Shown in pieces: positions 1 to 5,902 of a stretch of DNA of 6,863 nt (position 1 is the stretch's first letter; every line of letters starts with the position of its first letter). The notes beneath the pieces were generated by a model. That model made no database searches. It saw only the letters and a program-made list of their open reading frames with translations, and had not been told where the DNA came from. The stretch comes from Desulfamplus sp. (GTDB lineage Bacteria; Desulfobacterota; Desulfobacteria; Desulfobacterales; Desulfobacteraceae): positions 1 to 6,863 of the forward strand of contig JADGBP010000125.1 in NCBI GenBank assembly GCA_015231395.1. Reading direction: 5' to 3'. The position numbers were made by a program, and so were the translations under genes.

Positions 1-124
1 AACCCAGCATCGTTATACGACCTTTGCAGCACAACATGGATTGACTAACAACTCCCAACAGCCTTACAAATTGTTTAGGAAAACTCTGGCTCAAACACTC
101 CAAATAGGGCATAATTTTCAACAT
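1..124 (-). CDS. Transposase, N-terminal fragment (runs off left edge)
   Basis: This is the start of a transposase gene read on the minus strand; the first 41 codons are present and the rest lies left of the window. The protein begins MLKIMPYLECLSQSFPK and reaches KGRITMLG at the edge. A hydrophobic, Leu/Val-rich N-terminus followed by a G-R-[IV]-T-M-L-G motif is how I remember a group of IS4/IS701-like DDE transposases, in which the motif continues as ISRW. The family name rests on that motif alone. The start is well supported: AAAAGGAG sits six bases upstream of the ATG. A TATGAT box (173-168, minus strand) could be the -10 of its promoter. The catalytic DDE residues are not in the window, so whether the gene is intact is unknown. 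It lies head-to-head with a beta-CASP gene that has lost its 5' part. Confidence 0.7.
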   Translation of the reverse strand, partial: MLKIMPYLECLSQSFPKQFVRLLGVVSQSMLCCKGRITMLG

Positions 125-130
125 GAGGAA

Positions 131-138
131 CTCCTTTT
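131..138 (-). promoter_or_regulatory. Ribosome-binding site of the transposase
   Basis: On the minus strand this reads AAAAGGAG, with six bases to the ATG at 124. It fixes the transposase start and separates that short partial gene from random open frame. Confidence 0.65.
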
Positions 139-213
139 GATGTTATTGTTTATCTCAATTTAATATTATCATATTTCTTCCTCAAAGTTACATCATTTTC
201 TGCTCCTAACTGA

Positions 214-2013
214 TTGCTACTCCTAATTTTTTGGCGAAGGTATTGTATATCAGGGTATCAAGATGAAGAGTCTCCGGGAAGAAGGCTACTTGAGCTAAAA
301 AAAGAGGACACTTTATCGCTGGACAACAAAACAATTGCAGTCCAATCTGAAATATTCAAATTCAGCTTTTCCGCCCATGCGGATGAAAACCAGATCATAT
401 CGTTTGTCAATTCACTTTCTCCAGATCAGATTGTATTGATTCATGGGGACAGCGGTGCAAGAGATGGGCTTACAAATAAATTCGTTTGCAAGAACGTACA
501 TTCACCAACCATTGGATCAAGCATTGAATTTCCTGAATATAAAAACAGATTCTTTATCATACCGAAACAGACTGATAACGAAGAGTTAAGCCTTGAACAA
601 TATTGGGAAACATGTCTCCATAAAGGAATTAAAAAGATTTCCCAAAGAGAACTTGAAGAGTTATTTCCTAACCAAATGAATGAGATAGAAGAGTTCAGCG
701 GATTCAGACCTGACTATCTGAACACAAATTTCTTTTCTGTTATTACACCTGAAAAACGTATTGAGTTTATACAAAGAAAAAAGATATATGAAACTATAGG
801 TAATCTTGAAAAAAAACTTGTGATTTATGGTGAACAAAACCAGTTTCATCTCGCTTTTGGAGTAAAACAGGACGATGAAAACATGGCTTTTCATTTATTA
901 AGTGCCAAACAAGGAAAGCCAAGAACCCGAATTGATGCAAAAAAAATATTACATGTTTTTGAAAACAGTAATGGATTGGATGATATATCAGACGAAATTC
1001 AGATTATTGAAAAATTAAGAGCAATGGAGCGGATGGCTGCACACAAAGTCAAGTCATATCGACAGCAGCTTTCCTTTGTGGAAGACGGTTTAACACTTGA
1101 AAAAGCTCAACACCATCTGAATATAGAAACTCCTGATATAATGGATAAGATTGCCATTCTATTCGCTTTAATACCTGTTGCTGTTAAAGACGATAAAGGA
1201 GTATGGCGTTTTTCTTCTAACAAGGATTCCCTCCAACAAATGAACATAAGCGATACCAATCTAATTCTTGATCAAATCAGAAATGCTTTAACGTCTTATC
1301 CATTAACCAAAGCAAGTTATCAGAACAATTCATTTGTGCTTCAATTCGATTTTCCTGACGCAGTAAACCATTCAGAGATTCTTGATAAAGCACAAAAAAG
1401 CATTCCTGACCCTTTCACAGTATCAATATCGGATAAAATCAATCAAGCGGCATTTAACCCCCTGCTTTATGAATATTTGGGAAAAACCGGTAAGGTTTCC
1501 TTGTTTATGGAGGAGAAAAAAGTTGTACTAAAAAATATTGTCAAACCTCTGACTGAGGAATTTCAAGAAGCATTTTTTAGAACAACAGGTTTTACTGTTG
1601 AAGAGAAATTAATCCCTGTTCCATCAATGCCGAACCAGACAACAACACATAAAAATCAACAGGAAATCATCAGTGCGACACAAAGTTGTATTCCAGAACA
1701 TTTACTGAATTCCGTTAAAGTAGGAATCAGAGAAAATGTTATCCTTTTAAAAGCGGATTTCCCTGATGTGTTAATGAAAACGTACCCTGCACTATTACAA
1801 ACAATTGAGTCTGAAACAGGTTTAAAGGCTGAAATTAACTCTCATCCCAATTCAACAGCCCTTATTTCCCTTTTAAAAAGAAAAATTGATTTCAGAGGTA
1901 ATCCATCTATTAATACAACTGAGAAAACCGTAAAAATAGAGTTCATTTCAATTAATGAAAAAATTAAGCATGAAATCGCAACTGAAACTGGATTTACAGT
2001 TCTTAAAAAATGA
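214..2013 (+). pseudogene. 5'-truncated metallo-beta-lactamase/beta-CASP protein
   Basis: The frame is 599 codons from a TTG without a ribosome-binding site; the first in-frame ATG is at codon 155. Recognisable homology starts near codon 12 with GYQDEESPGRRLLEL (14-28), a segment typical of beta-CASP metallo-beta-lactamases. Next come FSAHAD (52-57, beta-CASP motif B) and VLIHG (74-78, motif C). The family's N-terminal metallo-beta-lactamase domain, with its HxHxDH zinc ligands, and beta-CASP motif A should precede this but are absent, replaced by the end of an insertion sequence. Intact relatives are zinc-dependent nucleases acting on RNA or DNA. This remnant lacks the catalytic core and cannot be an active nuclease. 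The rest is a ~500-residue extension I cannot assign: a region with many charged residues (about 120-300), then two copies of a ~95-residue module. The frame has stayed open for 600 codons, so the damage is probably recent, or the fragment is still used. If the insertion is simple, the missing 5' half lies beyond the element. Confidence 0.75.
1315..2010 (+). repeat. Internal duplication in the beta-CASP C-terminal extension
   Basis: Two diverged copies of a ~95-residue module are encoded here: residues about 368-466 (nt 1315-1611) and 502-599 (nt 1717-2010). Each has a hydrophobic strand leading into DFPD (379-382 and 515-518), then a predicted helix, then a second half ending in TGFTV (458-462 and 592-596). 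The two landmarks are spaced 136 and 134 residues apart, so the copies are in register. The similarity is at protein level only. The alternating strand/helix pattern suggests a small alpha/beta domain, possibly nucleic-acid binding as in other beta-CASP accessory domains; that role is inferred. Confidence 0.5.
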
Positions 2014-2076
2014 TATTTGACAAACTGGAGCGGGTTATTTACCCCAATTTGTCAGTTCAAAAAACCTCAAATATCA
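2011..2076. repeat. Nested palindrome overlapping the beta-CASP stop codon
   Basis: The outer arms are TGATATTTG (2011-2019) and CAAATATCA (2068-2076), a perfect 9-bp match that uses the stop codon itself. The inner arms are GACAAACTGG (2019-2028) and CCAATTTGTC (2044-2053), with one mismatch, enclosing GGGT/ACCC. No T-run follows on the plus strand. On the minus strand the outer hairpin is followed by TTTTTT (complement of 2005-2010), so a terminator would work for leftward transcription. It may equally be a mobile palindromic element. Confidence 0.5.
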
Positions 2077-2160
2077 GCCATTAATTGATCTATTCATCAT
2101 ATAAAAATGGCAATATTTTAACATCTAAGATACTTTTGGTGTTTGGGTAAATAACCCCGC
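2030..2160. repeat. Inverted pair GGGTTATTTACCC / GGGTAAATAACCC
   Basis: GGGTTATTTACCC at 2032-2044 and its exact reverse complement at 2145-2157 bracket a ~100-base A+T-rich core. The match extends to a flanking GC on each outer side (2030-2031 and 2159-2160), with one extra C on the right. Each arm is itself a small hairpin (GGGT...ACCC). The layout resembles a miniature inverted-repeat element or a two-site operator. There is no coding potential inside. Confidence 0.4.
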
Positions 2161-2363
2161 ATTCAGATTCTTAAGGTTTGATTTACTTGCTGAAGAATAA
2201 AGTCCCCAACTTTTGCCTGAAAGTTAAGGAATGAATTTATACTTTTCTTAAACTTGATTTTATCAGTTAATCAATTTATGGTTATTTTTTATATGGGCAA
2301 ACAAGTGTTGTGATGAAAGGTGTTATCAGTGAAATGTTTCCTTTATAATAAGTCATTTAAGGT

Positions 2364-2390
2364 ATTATTAGGTCAAAAGTACCTGATAAT
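2364..2390. promoter_or_regulatory. Ten-bp hairpin/palindrome upstream of the protease gene
   Basis: ATTATTAGGT (2364-2373) pairs with ACCTGATAAT (2381-2390) over ten positions, one a G-T wobble, with the loop CAAAAGT. It lies ~120 bases before the protease start and upstream of the best promoter candidate, where a dimeric regulator could bind. No T-run follows, so it is not an intrinsic terminator. The regulatory role is inferred from shape and place only. Confidence 0.35.
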
Positions 2391-2437
2391 CAATGGTTGG
2401 CGGTTAAATGAATTATTAAATTCGTCAGAATTAAAAT

Positions 2438-2465
2438 TTGTAAAAAAATATAAATTAAATATCAT
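2438..2465 (+). promoter_or_regulatory. Possible sigma-70-type promoter of the protease gene
   Basis: TTGTAA (2438-2443, four of six to the -35 consensus) and TATCAT (2460-2465, five of six to the -10) are 16 bases apart. Transcription would start near 2472, giving a leader of about 36 bases. The surroundings are so A+T-rich that chance matches are likely. Confidence 0.22.
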
Positions 2466-2507
2466 TTTGTAATAGATTAAATTTAATGATGATATAAGGG
2501 AAAGAGA

Positions 2508-4649
2508 ATGCCTCATTTTTACATTATGCTTCGCAATATATTTTTGTACCTATTCCTATTTCTTCTGTTTTCTCCATTTAACCAAATCTATGCAATCCAA
2601 ATTCAGGAAAAATTAGTAAAACGGCTTGTAATAAACTGGGTGTATGAAAAATGGGGAGTGCTTTATGAACCCTCTAATCTTACAACTGTAGATGTTGTAA
2701 AAACTGCAATAGTAGACGACGGAGAACAAAAAAATTGTTATTATGTGCTAAATTTTTCTAATAGTGGTTGGATAATTGTTGCAGCGGATAATGTTTCGTT
2801 TCCGATAATAGCATATTCTCAGTCTGGAAAGTATTCCAAAACAAATCATCCTAAACAATTTAATAATTGGATGAAGAATGTTGCTAATCAAATTTCTAAT
2901 GCAATTGATTTGGAAAAAAAATCCAAAATTGGTTCATATATTAATAAGCGATCCATTAAGATTTGTTCAAAAATACAATCGGCATGGGAAAAATACAATG
3001 TCGATTTTGATAACTTTAAAAACAGCAAAATACGCTTATCAAGAACCTCAACATCGGTGTTGCCTTTATTAAAAACGCAATGGAGTCAGGGGAAATATTA
3101 TAATACGGAATCCCCTAAAGATGCTGACGGGACTGACGGTCATGTGTTAACTGGTTGCATAACTACTGCTGTAGCTCAAATAATGAAGTTTCATAATCAT
3201 CCACAAGTTGGTCGAGGTGCTCATATGTATGACCATGATATTTATGGAACTTTGTTAGCAATTTTTGGAGATACAACATATAATTGGTCAGATATGCCGA
3301 ATTCCCTCAACTACTATAATACTGCTGTAGCAACCTTAATGTATCATGTAGGTGTAGCTTTAAATATACGCTATGGGGCTGATGGTTCTACTGGTTCCTC
3401 ACAGACAGATATAAAGAAGGCTTTAGTGAATTTTTTTCGATATAAAGAGGGATCCTCCGATATTAGCAAAGAAGATTATTCAAATAATGATTGGATAAAT
3501 ATATTGAAAACTGAATTGGATAATGCACGCCCAATCTATTATTCTGGTAGCAACTCAGAGGGAGGGCATGCGTTTGTATGTGACGGCTACCAAGACGACT
3601 ATTTCCATTTTAATTGGGGTTGGGGAGGATGGGCTGACGGATATTATTATTTGGATACCTTAAATAAAGATTATAGCTCTGGTCAATATGCTCTTATCGG
3701 TATTGAGCCTGATACATCTGATATAAATGGGGCAACGCTTTCAGGAAAATTTCAAGATGTTGATGGTAATACGATAAATAGTGGAAATTATTTTAATCTT
3801 CAAGTGTATAGTGGGGAGCCTTGTAGTGACCATACATATGCTGGAGGCTATATAATTGATACAACTATTAGCTGCAATTATTCAGTTTCCAACTTGCCAG
3901 CAGGTAAATACTTTCTGAAGATAAAATCTTCTCAATATACCAATTCTCCTGAAGGATGGTGGAATGGAAAATTATCAGAGAGTTGTAAATTAGCTAGGTC
4001 TGTTATTGTCTCTGCATGTGATTTCACTAATATTGATTTTATACTTGAATATAGTGAATTGGAAGATTGGGAAAGAGTAATGAATTGGGCAGAGTTAAAA
4101 TATCCCGATATTTTTCCAATTGAAAAGCGTGAAGAAATAGAAGTTCCATCATATAAAATACGGTATTATTATAATAATGGTAGGGGAATATATTTAGGAT
4201 ATTATATGATAAATGATCATTTACATTATTTTGATGGAAACTTCTATGACATCGGCTCTATTGCCAACTTGATAAATCAAGCTAAATTTGAGGCTAAATT
4301 AGATGTTATAGAAATATACAAAGGCGATAAAAATGGAGATGGTCATAATATTTGCGAAAAATATCTTGCAACAGAGGTTTACTCGCTTAACCCTAAACCT
4401 GTGAAAGGTTTGAAAATGAAAAGAATTAGCAGTGAAGATGAAAAAGAATATGAGGTAAGCTCTTGGAGACAAGCAACAAAACAATGTGTTTTTAACTACT
4501 GTTTTTATGACACAAATAAAAAAAATGTCAAAGTTGTTTTTATAGCTCCTAATGGAGAAAAAAGTAATACGATAGAGATCAAAGAAAATCTTGATATTAC
4601 AAAAGCATTACCTGCAAAAAGCTGGCCATTACTCGTGCCTATAAATTAA
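2508..4649 (+). CDS. Secreted C10 (streptopain-like) cysteine peptidase
   Basis: This 713-residue protein is a zymogen of peptidase family C10 (SpeB/streptopain). Residues 1-29 are a signal peptide with a long Leu/Phe core, so the product is exported. Residues ~30-180 are the inhibitory propeptide, including the typical GWIIVAADN stretch (87-95). The catalytic domain, ~184-400, has the nucleophile in GCITTAVAQIMKFHNHP (Cys217) and the base in GGHAFVCDGY (His354), followed by FNWGWGG (368-374); both catalytic residues are present. Next comes a carboxypeptidase-regulatory-like beta-sandwich (~405-515). After it is a WAELKYPDIFP...YLGYY module (~521-592), which I recall from other exported proteobacterial proteins. 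A C-terminal beta-rich region (~595-713) is unassigned. SpeB itself is ~400 residues, so the extra ~300 are accessory and perhaps bind a surface or substrate. AGGGA six bases before the ATG supports this start; M7 is an alternative. No dedicated inhibitor gene is adjacent. A lone attC-like site lies ~110 bases downstream. Confidence 0.88.
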   Translation: MPHFYIMLRNIFLYLFLFLLFSPFNQIYAIQIQEKLVKRLVINWVYEKWGVLYEPSNLTTVDVVKTAIVDDGEQKNCYYVLNFSNSGWIIVAADNVSFPIIAYSQSGKYSKTNHPKQFNNWMKNVANQISNAIDLEKKSKIGSYINKRSIKICSKIQSAWEKYNVDFDNFKNSKIRLSRTSTSVLPLLKTQWSQGKYYNTESPKDADGTDGHVLTGCITTAVAQIMKFHNHPQVGRGAHMYDHDIYGTLLAIFGDTTYNWSDMPNSLNYYNTAVATLMYHVGVALNIRYGADGSTGSSQTDIKKALVNFFRYKEGSSDISKEDYSNNDWINILKTELDNARPIYYSGSNSEGGHAFVCDGYQDDYFHFNWGWGGWADGYYYLDTLNKDYSSGQYALIGIEPDTSDINGATLSGKFQDVDGNTINSGNYFNLQVYSGEPCSDHTYAGGYIIDTTISCNYSVSNLPAGKYFLKIKSSQYTNSPEGWWNGKLSESCKLARSVIVSACDFTNIDFILEYSELEDWERVMNWAELKYPDIFPIEKREEIEVPSYKIRYYYNNGRGIYLGYYMINDHLHYFDGNFYDIGSIANLINQAKFEAKLDVIEIYKGDKNGDGHNICEKYLATEVYSLNPKPVKGLKMKRISSEDEKEYEVSSWRQATKQCVFNYCFYDTNKKNVKVVFIAPNGEKSNTIEIKENLDITKALPAKSWPLLVPIN

Positions 4650-4691
4650 TCAATAAAAAGTGTCGAAATATTTTTTGATTGTATTGTAGAA

Positions 4692-4718
4692 AACTACTCA
4701 CCTCTATGGAGAGTGGTT
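4692..4718 (+). terminator. Weak terminator-like hairpin after the protease gene
   Basis: AACTACTC (4692-4699) pairs with GAGTGGTT (4711-4718) over eight positions, one a T-G wobble, with an 11-base loop. The bases after it (AGAGTTATTGTTATT) are T-rich but not a clean run. Its place 43 bases past the stop fits a terminator; the strength is doubtful. Confidence 0.28.
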
Positions 4719-4759
4719 AGAGTTATTGTTATTAGCAAAAATGCAATTGATAAAATGTT

Positions 4760-4846
4760 CCGCCAACAAGTCGCTCAAGCTGACCGCAAGAACGGGAGTA
4801 GTTCTTTTAAAGGCTGTTGGCACGGCGGCTTAGCTCTGCGTTATAC
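4760..4846 (+). other. Integron attC-like recombination site
   Basis: The right end, GGCTTAGCTCTGCGTTATAC (4827-4846), has the form of an attC 3' half: an L'' box (GGCTTAG) and an R'' box, GTTATAC (4840-4846). The left half, CCAACAAGTCGCTCAAGCTGAC (4763-4784), carries the AAC of R' and the L' box TCAAGCTGAC. AAGC (4777-4780) pairs with GCTT (4828-4831) and GCT (4773-4775) with AGC (4832-4834), leaving C4776 extrahelical, the hallmark of attC strand selection. The central arm folds as AAGAAC...GTTCTT (4788-4806). The R' box (CGCCAAC) departs from the RYYYAAC consensus and pairs with R'' only over AAC/GTT, so the site may be weak or decayed. No integrase gene or second attC is visible. The direction fits a cassette carrying the upstream protease gene, though a 2.1-kb gene is large for a cassette. 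Confidence 0.65.
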
Positions 4847-4927
4847 ATAATGAAAACAATAATAATGAAAAGTAAGACATCATCATTAATAAACGAGTTG
4901 CAATTGCGGCAATGAATAGTAGGTAAT

Positions 4928-5011
4928 ATGTTTGGCATCGGGTTATCAGAATTAATAGTAATTTTTATTATATTTGTCCTGCTTATTGGGGAGCATTGCT
5001 TTTCGTTCTAA
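4928..5011 (+). CDS. TatA-like mini-ORF, possibly frameshifted small membrane protein
   Basis: The frame encodes 27 residues beginning MFGIGLSELIVIFIIF and ending GEHCFSF. The opening matches the N-terminus of many TatA/TatE proteins (MFGIG..EL.[IV]), the single-helix component of the twin-arginine translocase. The TatA hinge (FGPKKLP) and amphipathic helix are missing. A one-base slip in the GGGG run at 4988-4991 would join the helix to a frame reading GALLFVLISSKSKKK... and ending at 5091. That 54-residue protein would have a long hydrophobic helix and a basic tail, and would overlap the next gene by 16 bases. It could be a decayed or frameshifted small membrane protein, a sequencing error, or a chance frame. 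AGG four bases before the ATG is a weak ribosome-binding site. It is not a functional TatA as it stands. Confidence 0.35.
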   Translation: MFGIGLSELIVIFIIFVLLIGEHCFSF

Positions 5012-5065
5012 TTTCCTCTAAATCTAAAAAAAAGCTATTTCAAGAATTATTTCTAATAAAAACAT

Positions 5066-5070
5066 GGAGG
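5066..5070 (+). promoter_or_regulatory. Ribosome-binding site deciding the zinc-ribbon start
   Basis: GGAGG lies five bases before ATG 5076. The upstream in-frame ATG at 5064 overlaps this GGAGG, so translation should begin at 5076 (MSYCIKCG) rather than 5064 (MEASMSYC). Confidence 0.75.
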
Positions 5071-5075
5071 CATCT

Positions 5076-5885
5076 ATGTCATATTGTATAAAATGCGGAA
5101 AGGAAGTATTGGAAGGAAGTTCTTTTTGTAAGCATTGTGGTGGGGATTTATCTGCCATACCAAACATTATGCAAACTTCAAGTATGTCTTCAGGTTTAAC
5201 AAATGAAGATTTTATAACCTTCGTTGGAACCAATTTTGAGAAGTACTTAAGGAAATTCGCAAAATTTAATGTAGAAGGAATAGACACTTTTAAAGCAACT
5301 TGGCACTGGCCGGCTTTCTTTGTGCCATTTTGGTGGCTGTTGTACAGAAAGATGTATGGTTGGGCTATTCTTGTTTTTGTTACCTCATGGATTCCTTACA
5401 TTTACGCTTTTAATCAAATAGTCTTGGCTATAACGGCTAATTATATCTATTACAAGCATGCAAAGAAAAAGATACTTGAAATAAAACAACAGCATCCCGA
5501 GCCAGAGACACAGAAAGCTGTTATTGCCGTTACCGGTGGCGTGAAAAATGCTGTTTTCATAGTTATTGCGATCATCGCTGTTGTTGGCATCCTTGCAGCT
5601 ATCGCTATTCCTAATTTCATTTCTTATAGAAATCGTGCATACAAAGCTACAGTAAAATCAGAATTGACAAATTTAAAAGTCGTTGAAGAGTCTTATTTTG
5701 CTAAATATAATAGATATTCAAACAATTTAAGGGAGCTGAACTTTGCTCCATCAACACCAAACATAATAGTTGAAATAATCAGTGCTGATGAAGAATGCTT
5801 TAAGGCAAGAGGCACACACGCCCGGTTGCATGAATATATTTCGATTGATTGTAATGGCTTGGAACAGAACTCTAATAGAAACTAA
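5076..5885 (+). CDS. Zinc-ribbon/DUF2628-like/pilin-like fusion protein
   Basis: The protein has 269 residues and three parts. Residues 1-25 are a zinc ribbon with paired cysteines C4-x2-C7 and C18-x2-C21. Residues ~55-135 resemble DUF2628: FNVEGID, then W-rich hydrophobic segments (HWPAFFVPFWWLLYRKMYGW), ending in a basic KHAKKK stretch. Residues 158-180 are a transmembrane helix ending GILAAIAIPNF, the exact signature of type IV pilins and pseudopilins. It is followed by a pilin-like head (YRNRAYKATVKSELTNLK; KYNRYSNNLREL) with two late cysteines (C241, C259) placed like the pilin disulfide loop. The prepilin cleavage site and conserved Glu5 are missing (GVKNAVFIVIAIIAVVG), so PilD processing and pilus assembly are unlikely. 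I expect an inner-membrane protein with a cytoplasmic zinc ribbon and a periplasmic pilin-like head. Function is unknown; membrane sensing or scaffolding is possible. It ends 17 bases from a convergent leucine-rich-repeat gene. Confidence 0.8.
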   Translation: MSYCIKCGKEVLEGSSFCKHCGGDLSAIPNIMQTSSMSSGLTNEDFITFVGTNFEKYLRKFAKFNVEGIDTFKATWHWPAFFVPFWWLLYRKMYGWAILVFVTSWIPYIYAFNQIVLAITANYIYYKHAKKKILEIKQQHPEPETQKAVIAVTGGVKNAVFIVIAIIAVVGILAAIAIPNFISYRNRAYKATVKSELTNLKVVEESYFAKYNRYSNNLRELNFAPSTPNIIVEIISADEECFKARGTHARLHEYISIDCNGLEQNSNRN

Positions 5886-5902
5886 ATCCGCGTTCATCTC
5901 GT

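Larger units (their letters stand above)
1..245 (-). mobile_element. End of an insertion sequence (partial)
   Basis: This is the 5' end of an insertion sequence whose transposase reads leftwards out of the window. The outer boundary lies between the ribosome-binding site (131-138) and about 250, where beta-CASP homology begins in the neighbouring gene. The untranslated tip contains a short direct repeat on the plus strand, CTGCTCCTAA (200-209) and GCTACTCCTAA (216-226), close to the expected terminus. The other end is outside the window, so neither the terminal inverted repeat nor a target-site duplication can be confirmed. The right limit given is approximate. Confidence 0.6.
2014..2507. other. 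Non-coding region before the C10 protease
   Basis: I find no gene on either strand in these ~490 bases. The left third holds the palindromes at 2011-2076 and 2030-2160. The middle has a small inverted repeat, AACTTT...AAAGTT (2208-2225). The right third has the hairpin at 2364-2390, a weak promoter-like pair and the protease ribosome-binding site, AGGGA at 2497-2501. The left part is probably the tail of the broken gene plus a repeat element; the right part is probably the protease leader. Confidence 0.5.
4650..5075. other. Gap between the protease and zinc-ribbon genes
   Basis: These ~425 bases contain, in order, the weak hairpin, the attC-like site, a short stretch without signals (4847-4927), a 27-codon TatA-like frame (4928-5011) and the leader and ribosome-binding site of the zinc-ribbon gene. 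A 21-codon frame from ATG 4850 has no ribosome-binding site and no recognisable content. Confidence 0.5.

Noticed and set aside
12..18. GTTATAC, identical to the R'' box of the attC-like site
   Set aside because: It lies inside the transposase coding sequence, and no L box or pairing partner surrounds it.
238..256. GGTATTGTATATCAGGG read as GIVY joined to ISGYQ with four bases lost, which would push beta-CASP homology a few codons upstream
   Set aside because: The match is too short to separate from chance, and the alternate frame meets a stop at 224-226 or close by; only an alignment to an intact homologue could decide.
661..894. Minus-strand open frame of 77 codons inside the beta-CASP remnant
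   Set aside because: It is opposite a well-supported coding frame, has no recognisable content, and reads as the complement of an A+T-rich gene.
2402..2408. GTTAAAT after GGCG, fitting the GTTRRRY core of an attC
   Set aside because: The 80 bases before it do not fold with attC L/R boxes, so it cannot serve as the left border of a protease cassette.
4325..4347. GDKNGDGH in the protease C-terminus as a dockerin or EF-hand calcium loop
   Set aside because: Only one loop is present, the later ligand positions do not fit, and no second half of a dockerin follows.
4850..4915. Small frame (MKTIIMKSKTSS...) directly after the attC-like site
   Set aside because: It has no ribosome-binding site, only 21 codons and no similarity I recognise.
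5024..5287. Minus-strand frame of 87 codons over the zinc-ribbon gene start
   Set aside because: It is antisense to the zinc ribbon and ribosome-binding site and shows no family features.
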